Positions 1-6,498 of a stretch of DNA of 28,500 bases are shown piece after piece (position 1 is the stretch's first letter; each line of letters starts with the position of its first letter). Source of the stretch: Pseudomonadota bacterium (GTDB lineage: Bacteria > Pseudomonadota > Alphaproteobacteria > Caulobacterales > Caulobacteraceae); the NCBI GenBank assembly GCA_023412655.1, contig JAEYNH010000020.1, positions 1 to 28,500 on the forward strand, read 5' to 3'. The position numbers and the translations under genes were made by a program. The notes beneath the pieces are model-generated. The model did no database searches. It was given only the letters and a program-made list of their open reading frames with translations, and was not told the DNA's origin.

Positions 1-506
1 AGCCTGCGCCCACGCCCCCGGCCAAGACGCCTGCCAAGGCTGCGCCCAAGGCCGCCGAAAGCAGCCAGGATTTTTTCGCCAGCCTCGAACAGACCCTGTC
101 CAAGGCCCAGCCCAGCGGCGGCCGAGCCTCGTCGGCGCCCAAGGGCCAGACCCGCGCAGAGACGTCGCAGACCGCCCGCAACACCGCCGGCGCGGGGCTG
201 GCGGCCGGCGCCGACATGCAGGGTCTGGTGCAGGAGCTCCAACGCCGCTGGAACCCAAACTGCGAGGTGGAGGGCGGCCGCGACGTCATCGTCCGCGTCG
301 TCTTCAACATCGGCTCGGGCGGCCAGCTGGTCGGCCAGGTCAACTCCGAGATCCGCGGCCCACGCACGCCCGTCGCCCAGGCCGCCGCCGAGCGCGCCGA
401 GCGCGCCGTCTATGCCGCTTCGCCCTTCCGCGGCCTGTCGCGCGACTACTATGGTCAGCGCATCGCGGTGAACTTCAACGCCCGGGAAGCCTGCGCCTCA
501 AGATGA
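1..506 (+). CDS. tolA: TolA, C-terminal part (gene begins before the window)
   Basis: This is the 3' end of an inner-membrane protein of the Tol-Pal system, which links the TolQR proton-driven motor to TolB and Pal at the outer membrane. The open frame enters from the window edge (codons in register with base 3) and stops with TGA at 504-506. The visible part starts with a Pro/Ala/Lys-rich stretch typical of the TolA periplasmic arm. It continues into a compact C-terminal domain beginning near LVQELQRRWNPNC and containing a VVFNIGSGGQLVGQ strand, which is the TonB-like TolA domain III fold. The stop overlaps the tolB start (ATGA), so the two are probably translationally coupled. The N-terminal membrane anchor is outside the window. 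The identification rests mainly on the position in front of tolB-pal and on the C-terminal domain. Confidence 0.88.
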   Translation, partial: PAPTPPAKTPAKAAPKAAESSQDFFASLEQTLSKAQPSGGRASSAPKGQTRAETSQTARNTAGAGLAAGADMQGLVQELQRRWNPNCEVEGGRDVIVRVVFNIGSGGQLVGQVNSEIRGPRTPVAQAAAERAERAVYAASPFRGLSRDYYGQRIAVNFNAREACASR

Positions 507-1813
507 CCAGAACCCTCCGGAACCTGACCCGTCCCCTGTTCTTCGCCCTCGCCTGCGTGTTCGCCGCCGGCCTCGCCGCTCCTGCCGCCCGGGCCGAGAT
601 CGAGGTCAACGTCAACCGCGGCGACGTCCAGCCGCTTCCCATAGCCGTGCCGGCCTTTGGCGGACAGCAGGGAGCCGACATCGCCCAGGTGATCACCGCC
701 AACCTCGAGCGCTCGGGCCTGTTCCGCCCCCTCGACCAGGGCAGCTTCCTGGAGCGTGACATCAACGTCGCCGTCCAGCCGCGCTTCGGCGACTGGAAAC
801 AGATCAACGCCCAGGCGCTGGTCAACGGCCAAGTGACAGTCGAAGGCGGCCGCCTGCGGGTGGATTTCCGCCTGTGGGATGTGTTCGCCGAGCAGCAACT
901 GCTGGGCCTGCAGTTCACCTCCAGCCCCGAGAACTGGCGGCGCGTGGCGCACAAGATCTCGGACGCTGTCTATGAGCGGCTGACCGGAGAAAAGGGCTAC
1001 TTCGACACGCGGGTGGTGTTCGTCGCCGAGAGCGGGCCGCGGGCCAAGCGCGTGAAGCGGTTGGCGATCATGGATCAGGACGGCGCCAACCCGAGCTACC
1101 TCACCGACGGCTCGACCATTGTCATGACGCCGCGGTTCTCGTCGAACAGCCAGGAGATCACCTACATGTCGCTGCGGCCCGAGGCCTCGGCGATCTACCT
1201 GTTCAACCTGGAAACCGGCCGCCGCGAGAGCCTCGGCAACTTCCAGGGCATGGTCTTCGCGCCGCGCTTCTCGCCAGACGGCGGCCGGGTGGCGTTCTCG
1301 GTAGAGCGCGGCGGCAACAGCGACATCTACGTGATGAACCTGTCGAGCCGCACGAGCACCCGCCTGACCTCCGACCCGTCGATCGATACCTCGCCCTCGT
1401 TCTCGCCGGACGGCTCGCGCATCGTCTTCAACTCGGACCGCTCCGGCTCCGCGCAGCTTTATGTCATGGGCGCCGACGGCTCGAATCCGCGCCGCATCTC
1501 CTTCGGCCAGGGCCGCTACACCACCCCTGTCTGGAGCCCGACCGGCGAATTCATCGCCTTCACCAAGCAGGCCGGCGGCCAGTTCCATATCGGGGTGATG
1601 CGGCCGGACGGTTCGGACGAGCGCCTGCTGACCTCCAGTTACATGGACGAAGGCCCTACCTGGGCCCCCAACGGCCGGGTGCTGATGTTCTCGCGGGAGA
1701 CGCCCGGCGGCGCGCCCCGGCTGTGGAGCGTGGATGTCACCGGCCGGGTGCTGCAGCCCATGCCTTACCCGGGGTCCGGTTCCGATCCGGCTTGGTCGCC
1801 ACTGCTTAACTAG
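503..1813 (+). CDS. tolB: Tol-Pal system periplasmic beta-propeller protein TolB
   Basis: TolB is the periplasmic partner of Pal and TolA and helps pull the outer membrane inward during division. The 436-residue product has a Sec signal peptide ending about residue 31 (cleavage after ARA, before EIEV) and an N-terminal alpha/beta domain to about residue 170. A C-terminal propeller follows, in which WD40-like (PD40) blades repeat the pattern FSPDG/WSPTG/WAPNG followed by I(V/A)F and a strand ending in D/G. Examples are RFSPDGGRVAFSVERGG and SFSPDGSRIVFNSDRSG. The length is normal for TolB (about 430). The ATG at 503 overlaps the tolA stop by 4 nt. The next gene, pal, lies 67 bases downstream. 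No essential feature appears to be missing. Confidence 0.97.
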   Translation: MTRTLRNLTRPLFFALACVFAAGLAAPAARAEIEVNVNRGDVQPLPIAVPAFGGQQGADIAQVITANLERSGLFRPLDQGSFLERDINVAVQPRFGDWKQINAQALVNGQVTVEGGRLRVDFRLWDVFAEQQLLGLQFTSSPENWRRVAHKISDAVYERLTGEKGYFDTRVVFVAESGPRAKRVKRLAIMDQDGANPSYLTDGSTIVMTPRFSSNSQEITYMSLRPEASAIYLFNLETGRRESLGNFQGMVFAPRFSPDGGRVAFSVERGGNSDIYVMNLSSRTSTRLTSDPSIDTSPSFSPDGSRIVFNSDRSGSAQLYVMGADGSNPRRISFGQGRYTTPVWSPTGEFIAFTKQAGGQFHIGVMRPDGSDERLLTSSYMDEGPTWAPNGRVLMFSRETPGGAPRLWSVDVTGRVLQPMPYPGSGSDPAWSPLLN

Positions 1814-1880
1814 CTTGCGCCAAATTGCTGCCCGATAGACCTTGACTATGAAACCCCTGGAGAGACGAGGAGACCAAAGG

Positions 1881-2438
1881 ATGCTTGGTAGCGTGAACCG
1901 GAGCACGGCGTGTCGCCTGGCGCTCATCGCCGTGGCCGCTGCGTCCGTGGCTGCGTGCTCGAGCCGGCCCAAACCCCAGTTCGACACGACGCCGCCGGCC
2001 ACGACGCCGCCGCCGGCCACCGACACGCAGACGCCGCCACCGGTTTCGAGCGGCCCCCTGGCGCCGACCCCTGGCTCGACCCAGGACTTCATCGTGAACG
2101 TCGGCGACCGGGTCTACTTCGACCTCGACAGCCACGACGTCCGCGCCGACGCCCGTCCGCTGCTGGATTCCCAGGCGAACTGGCTGCGCCAGTACGGCAA
2201 TGTGCGCGTGCGGATCGAAGGCAACGCCGACGAACGCGGCACCCGGGAATACAACCTCGCCCTCGGCGCACGCCGCGCCAATGCGGTGCGCGACTATCTG
2301 GTCAGCCGCGGCGTCACCAGCGACCGCATTTCGACCATTTCGTTCGGCAAGGAACAGCCGATCGATCCCGGCACGACCGAGGACGCCTACCAACGGAACC
2401 GTAACGCCCGCACCGCCATCGTGAGCGGCGCGCGCTAA
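1881..2438 (+). CDS. pal: Peptidoglycan-associated lipoprotein Pal
   Basis: Pal is an outer-membrane lipoprotein that binds peptidoglycan and TolB/TolA. I chose ATG 1881 (185 aa) because a purine-rich AGGAGA lies about 7 bases before it; the in-frame ATG at 1842 would add 13 residues in front of the signal peptide. The signal peptide ends in a lipobox-like VAAC with the acylated Cys at residue 26. A Pro/Thr-rich linker follows (residues about 30-70). The OmpA-like domain includes YFDLDSHDVRADARPLLD and the meso-diaminopimelate-binding segment NADERGTREYNLALGARRA. A short promoter of its own between tolB and pal is possible but not clear. The gene order tolB-pal-cpoB is the standard proteobacterial one. 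Confidence 0.97.
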   Translation: MLGSVNRSTACRLALIAVAAASVAACSSRPKPQFDTTPPATTPPPATDTQTPPPVSSGPLAPTPGSTQDFIVNVGDRVYFDLDSHDVRADARPLLDSQANWLRQYGNVRVRIEGNADERGTREYNLALGARRANAVRDYLVSRGVTSDRISTISFGKEQPIDPGTTEDAYQRNRNARTAIVSGAR

Positions 2439-2452
2439 GGAACGCCAAGTTG

Positions 2453-3298
2453 ATGTCGCGCAGCCGCCTCGTCCTTCCCGCGCTGGCGTTCGCCGTCCTT
2501 GCGACGGCGGCGCCCGCCTCCGCCCAAACGCCCCTGCCGGCCACGCCGGCGGAGGATCCTCTCGACGCCCGGGACGCCCGGCGCGTGGAGCGGATGGAGA
2601 AGGTCGTGCGCGAACTGCGCGGCATTGTCTTCCAGATGCGCGACACGGGCAAACCGGTGGTCGTACAGCCCGCCGACACCGACACCCGCATGGAGGAGCT
2701 GTCCGGCCGCATCGCCGACCTCGAACAGACCCTGCGCCGCCTGAACGGCACGCTGGAGACCACCACGTTTGAGCTTGAACAGGCCAAGCGGGACAATGCC
2801 GCCCTGAAGACCCAGCTGCAGGGCCTGTCCGAAAAGCTCAGCGCCTTCGAGCAGGCCCCCGCCGCCTCCGCCGACGCCGGCGTGCCGCCGCCGCCCGCGC
2901 CGCCGGCAGGCAACCCCACAGAGGCCTTCGCCGCGGCTCGCCAGCTGATGCTGGCCGGTGACTATGACGGCGCCGAACAGGCCTTCGCCGGCTTCGTGGA
3001 GATCTATCCCGAGCATCAGCGGACGCCGGAAGCGCGCTACTGGTGGGGCAAGACCCTGTCCGTGCGCGGGGCCAACGCGGACGCCGCCACCGCCTATCTG
3101 GCCGCCATCCGCGGATGGCCGCAGACCAGCTGGGCGCCCGACGCCGTGGTCGAGCTGGCCCGTTCCCTGGTGGCGCTGAAGAAGCCGGAGGACGCTTGCC
3201 GCACCCTGGCCGAACTGCCCAAGCGCTATCCCAAGGCCCCCGCCAACATCACCAGCCGGGCCGCGTCTACCCGCACTCAGGCGAAGTGCGCGGCCTAG
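2453..3298 (+). CDS. cpoB: Tol-Pal accessory protein CpoB (YbgF)
   Basis: CpoB/YbgF is a periplasmic protein that coordinates Tol-Pal action with peptidoglycan synthesis at the septum. The 281-residue product has a signal peptide (cleavage near ASA, residue 24). A Glu/Arg-rich coiled-coil region at about residues 40-130 carries heptad-like spacing (MEELSGRIADLEQTLRRL) and corresponds to the trimerisation segment. After a Pro-rich linker (PPPPAPPAG), the C-terminal TPR domain starts near AFAAARQLMLAGDYDGAEQAF and includes PEARYWWGKTLSVRG. I used ATG 2453, which is directly preceded by an in-frame TTG at 2450; either could serve. The gene begins 14 bases after the pal stop, in the same operon. 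Its end overlaps the likely GTG start of tilS. Confidence 0.95.
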   Translation: MSRSRLVLPALAFAVLATAAPASAQTPLPATPAEDPLDARDARRVERMEKVVRELRGIVFQMRDTGKPVVVQPADTDTRMEELSGRIADLEQTLRRLNGTLETTTFELEQAKRDNAALKTQLQGLSEKLSAFEQAPAASADAGVPPPPAPPAGNPTEAFAAARQLMLAGDYDGAEQAFAGFVEIYPEHQRTPEARYWWGKTLSVRGANADAATAYLAAIRGWPQTSWAPDAVVELARSLVALKKPEDACRTLAELPKRYPKAPANITSRAASTRTQAKCAA

Positions 3299-4512
3299 AG
3301 GCGCAGGCGCGGACTCATCTCGACCGCAGACTTTCGCGGAAGCACATGCGAGCGGTCGCGGTCGCCCTGTCGGGCGGCGGCGATTCCGTCGCCCTGCTGC
3401 TGATCGCAGATGCCTGGGCCCGTGAGGCGGGCCGAGACCTCCTGGTCCTCACCATCGACCACCGCCTCCAGCCGCAGAGCGAGACCTGGACCAGCCGCTG
3501 CGCCACGCTCGCGGCCCGGCTGGACCGGCCGTTTCGCGCCCTTGCCTGGAGCGGGCCCAAACCCCCACGAGGCCTTCCGGCCGCCGCGCGCGCCGCGCGG
3601 CACCGCCTGCTGGCCCAGGCCGCGAGAGAAGCGGGCGCCGCGGTCATCCTGATGGGGCACACCGCGGACGACGTGCTGGAAGCGCGACGGATGCGAACCG
3701 CCGGATCGACCACGCCAGACCCCCGCGCCTGGGCGCCCTCACCCGCATGGCCCGAAGGGCGCGGCGTCTTCCTCCTGCGCCCCCTCCTGGAGGCGCGTCG
3801 CGCGGACCTCCGTCAATGGCTGGCCGGGCGCGGCGAGACCTGGATCGACGACCCGGCCAACGCTGATCCCCTGTCCCTGCGGGCGCGGGTGCGAGCGCAC
3901 GCCGGCGGGGACGCGCTCCCCGCCCCGGAGGCGCCGCGGCCCCTGGAAATCGACGTCGAGGAGCGTTTCGGCTGGCTGGAAGCGGCTCGACCCGCCGTCA
4001 GCGCGGGGGATACCGCGCGGTTCGTGAGCCTCGCGAGCGTCTGTGCGGGGGGCGGAGACAAACGACCCGCAGGCGCGCGGATCGCCCGCATCGCAGCCGC
4101 CCTGCAGGGCGATGCGCCGTTCGTCGGGGTCCTGGCGGGCGCGCGGATCGAAGCGGACCGATCCTGGGTTCGGATCTCCCGCGAGCCGGGCGAGGCGGCC
4201 AGAGGCGGACTGCCGACGCTGGATCTGGAGCCTGGCGAGGCTGTGGTCTGGGATGGCCGCTTCGAGCTCGTGGCCAAGGCGCCCGGCCTGGCCGTTCGGA
4301 GGCTGGCCGGCGTCGCCGCGAGCTTGCCCGCATCTCAGCTGGCGTCCCTCCGGCAGCTTCCCGCCACCTGCCGAGGCGCCCTTCCAGCCCTTGTGGCGGA
4401 CGGGGCGGTGAGTTGCCCTCTGCTGGAGCCTGATCCCCGCGTGGAGGTCCGAAGCCTGGTGGGCGGTCGCTACCGCGCCGCCGCCGGCCTTATTGAGTGC
4501 GAGCCCGACTAG
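3286..4512 (+). CDS. tilS: tRNA(Ile)-lysidine synthetase TilS
   Basis: TilS uses ATP to attach lysine to C34 of the tRNA-Ile CAU anticodon, switching decoding from AUG to AUA. The PP-loop ATP-binding motif SGGGDS is clear near the N terminus. It is followed by TIDHRLQPQSE, a GHTADD motif, RPLLEARRADLRQWL and WIDDPANAD, all in the expected TilS order. GTG 3286 (408 aa, overlapping cpoB by 13 nt) keeps the helix that normally precedes the PP-loop (EAQARTHLDRRLS); ATG 3346 (388 aa) is the alternative. The motif after GHTADD reads VLEARRMR, whereas many TilS proteins have QxETxLMR. The C-terminal domain is weakly conserved. The stop lies 23 bases inside the 3' end of the convergent hydrolase gene. 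Confidence 0.92.
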   Translation: MRGLEAQARTHLDRRLSRKHMRAVAVALSGGGDSVALLLIADAWAREAGRDLLVLTIDHRLQPQSETWTSRCATLAARLDRPFRALAWSGPKPPRGLPAAARAARHRLLAQAAREAGAAVILMGHTADDVLEARRMRTAGSTTPDPRAWAPSPAWPEGRGVFLLRPLLEARRADLRQWLAGRGETWIDDPANADPLSLRARVRAHAGGDALPAPEAPRPLEIDVEERFGWLEAARPAVSAGDTARFVSLASVCAGGGDKRPAGARIARIAAALQGDAPFVGVLAGARIEADRSWVRISREPGEAARGGLPTLDLEPGEAVVWDGRFELVAKAPGLAVRRLAGVAASLPASQLASLRQLPATCRGALPALVADGAVSCPLLEPDPRVEVRSLVGGRYRAAAGLIECEPD

Positions 4513-5341
4513 CCGACCGGACATGCTCAACGCCGCGTACGATGGTGTCGGCGTATCGCGGGCCCAGCAGGTTCGCGTGGTTGCAGCCGGCCACGTGATC
4601 GACATAGCCGTGACGGGATCGTCTGGCTGGCGCCTCCTGGATGGCCTTCAGACGCTTGCGCGTGTGGGCGGCGCCAGCGGTCACAACCGCCACCGGCAGG
4701 TCTTCCGGCAGTTCCCCGCTGCCGGCCAGGCCCGAGGTCACTGGCCACTGCAGCACCTCGGCCGCAGCCCACTTGGCGTGAGTGGCCGAAGCATGGATGC
4801 GGCGTTTTTCGGGGGCCGGCTCGCCGGTGAGGCCGATCAGGTTGCCGCTAACCAGGGCGACCGGCCGCATCAGTCCAAAGCGTGCGGCGCTGGCGGCCAG
4901 ACGCAAAAGCTGTCCGAACGCGGCCAAGGCCGCCGGCGCGCCAGGCAATTCCAGCACGTCCGGTGTCATGGCGTCGACAAGGACAAGGCCCGCCACGCGA
5001 GCGGGATGGGTCAGGGCGAAGAGCCGGGAGCTGAGGCCCCCCATGGAATGTCCGACCAGGATGAAAGGCTCGCGTTCCCCGATCGCATCGAGCATGGCCT
5101 CAAGGTCTGAGTTGGCGGCGCGGCCGTCGCGAACACCCGGCCCGGGGTCGGAAAGGCCCATGCCAGCACGGTCGTAGGCAAGACTGCGCAGGCCGTGCCG
5201 GGCCAGCCTCTCCTGCACCACGGCCCAGTCGGCGGCGCAGCCGAAGGCGCCATGCTCGCAGACGACCAGTTGTCCCTCTGCGGGGCCGGCGCGAACGGCG
5301 CGCAGACTGCGGCCGCCGATGTCGATGAACTCTCCCCGCAC
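4490..5341 (-). CDS. alpha/beta hydrolase
   Basis: This is a 283-residue alpha/beta-hydrolase-fold enzyme of unknown substrate, with no signal peptide and so probably cytoplasmic. Visible motifs are the oxyanion-loop segment EHGAFG (about residue 29), the nucleophile elbow GHSMGG with Ser99, and a likely catalytic His255 in AGCNHANLL. The acid is less certain: Asp123 in LVLVDAMTPD after strand 6 is the best candidate, since no Asp is obvious after strand 7. The start is GTG 5341. The gene ends inside the 3' end of tilS (convergent 23-bp overlap) and lies 38 bases downstream of the M23 peptidase gene, so those two probably share a transcript. Haloperoxidase- or esterase-like roles are possible, but nothing fixes the substrate. 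Confidence 0.85.
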   Translation of the reverse strand: MRGEFIDIGGRSLRAVRAGPAEGQLVVCEHGAFGCAADWAVVQERLARHGLRSLAYDRAGMGLSDPGPGVRDGRAANSDLEAMLDAIGEREPFILVGHSMGGLSSRLFALTHPARVAGLVLVDAMTPDVLELPGAPAALAAFGQLLRLAASAARFGLMRPVALVSGNLIGLTGEPAPEKRRIHASATHAKWAAAEVLQWPVTSGLAGSGELPEDLPVAVVTAGAAHTRKRLKAIQEAPARRSRHGYVDHVAGCNHANLLGPRYADTIVRGVEHVRSASRARTQ

Positions 5342-5379
5342 GCTTAAGCTATGCCCGGTGACGGAGGCGTGGTCTATCG

Positions 5380-6267
5380 TCAGGAGGAAATCTGCCCCCG
5401 CGGACGGCCGTCGCTGCCCAGCGGCAGCACCTTAAGGCCTTCGAACCCCTCAACGGCGGCGGCGTCCCGTGCCGCACTGGCGGCGTCGGCGGCCACCGCC
5501 AGGGGCGCCCTGCCGTTCTTTTCCGCAAGCAGGATGGCGCGCGCCATCTCCTGCCGCTCCAGCTTGGCCTGCATCAGGGCCCGCTTGCTGGCGGGAACGT
5601 TAGAAACCTGGGCGATGCGTACCGTGCGGCCGAAGCGTTGGGCTCTGCGCAGCGGAAGATCGCTCGCCTCAGCGAACTCGCGCCCAAGGAACAGCCGAGG
5701 GTTCAGCGGGCGGTCGTTTCGGTCGCGGATTTCGAAATGCAGATGTGGGCCGGTGGATGCCCCCGAGGAGCCGATCTGGCCAAGCACGTCGCCGGCCTTC
5801 AAGGCCCTGCCGGGCGTCAGGGCGGCGCCGATCGAACCCATATGGGCATAGAAGCTGGTGAGCCCCTCGGCATGCTTCAGCGCCACATAGCGGCCGTAGG
5901 TGGAGTTTTGGCCGGCGCTTACGACGACGCCGTCCGCCGCGGCGCGGATGGGCTCGCCATGCTGCGCCTGGATGTCCAACCCCGCGTGCAGTCGCCCGCC
6001 TTCCTCCCAGGGCAATTGCCGCAGGCCGAACGGCGAGACCACGGCGCGGCCCGGAACCGGCTCGTGGAAGGCGATCAGGATCGGCTCCTCCGCGGGCTGC
6101 GGCGGCTGGGACGCCATCACGGGCGCCGGGGCAACCTCCCGCGCCGGCATGTCGGGCCGGGCCTCGTAGGCCAGGACGACGGCTCCAAGGGCGGCGATAC
6201 CGCCCAGAGCAGCATCGACCATCCAATGACGCGGACGCCCACCCTGGGCAAAGCTAAGGTCCGTCAA
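5380..6267 (-). CDS. M23 family (LytM-type) metallopeptidase, membrane-anchored
   Basis: This is a zinc peptidase of the LytM/lysostaphin family acting on peptidoglycan cross-bridges or stem peptides in the periplasm. With the start chosen here (295 aa), a membrane segment (about residues 17-34, DAALGGIAALGAVVLAY) is followed by a Pro/Ala-rich linker. The peptidase domain holds HAGLD (His94, Asp98), FYAHMG (His142) and GPHLHFE (His175, His177). These complete the zinc and catalytic set, so it is probably active rather than an EnvC/NlpD-type activator. A C-terminal extension of about 95 residues is Arg/Ala-rich. The start is uncertain: TTG 6267 has a good GGTGGAG eight bases upstream, ATG 6222 would remove the first 15 residues, and the frame is open to TTG 6342. 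The hydrolase gene follows 38 bases downstream. Confidence 0.9.
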   Translation of the reverse strand: MTDLSFAQGGRPRHWMVDAALGGIAALGAVVLAYEARPDMPAREVAPAPVMASQPPQPAEEPILIAFHEPVPGRAVVSPFGLRQLPWEEGGRLHAGLDIQAQHGEPIRAAADGVVVSAGQNSTYGRYVALKHAEGLTSFYAHMGSIGAALTPGRALKAGDVLGQIGSSGASTGPHLHFEIRDRNDRPLNPRLFLGREFAEASDLPLRRAQRFGRTVRIAQVSNVPASKRALMQAKLERQEMARAILLAEKNGRAPLAVAADAASAARDAAAVEGFEGLKVLPLGSDGRPRGQISS

Positions 6268-6446
6268 TCCGTCAACTCCACCTGCGCCGAGTATCCCGAC
6301 CGGCCGCCCCGACCCGAACAGCCAGGCTTCGGCAGATCGCAACCGCTTGAGGCGTGGTTAACTGGCGGCGCTTCTAGGCGAAAACTTGACCTCCGAAAAC
6401 CTTTACGTCCGCAGCCCCAAAGTTACAGGCAACGTTGGAAACCTGA

Positions 6447-6460
6447 CTGTCATTCGACAG
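6447..6460 (-). terminator. small hairpin downstream of the autotransporter gene
   Basis: CTGTC-ATTC-GACAG is a perfect 5-bp stem with a 4-base loop, about 23 bases past the autotransporter stop on the minus strand. It has no T-run, so it is only a weak terminator candidate or an mRNA-end stabilising hairpin. Confidence 0.3.
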
Positions 6461-6467
6461 ATCTGAT

Positions 6468-6498
6468 CCGCTTCTGAGACGCTCAGAACTGGAAGCGG
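6468..6498 (-). repeat. two overlapping inverted repeats across the autotransporter stop codon
   Basis: TTCTGAG-ACG-CTCAGAA (6472-6488) is a perfect 7-bp stem with a 3-base loop that includes the TGA stop of the autotransporter. CCGCTTC (6468-6474) and GAAGCGG (6492-6498) form a second perfect 7-bp stem with a 17-base loop. The two share the bases TTC and so cannot form together. No T-run follows on either strand. A termination or mRNA-stability role is inferred. Confidence 0.4.

Noticed and set aside
455..2092. 545-codon minus-strand frame opposite tolB
   Set aside because: It covers unmistakable TolB coding sequence and its translation is low-complexity; it is a GC-driven shadow.
4490..4512. 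tilS-hydrolase overlap as a frameshift or sequencing error
   Set aside because: Both proteins have normal lengths and plausible C termini, so a short convergent overlap is the simpler reading.
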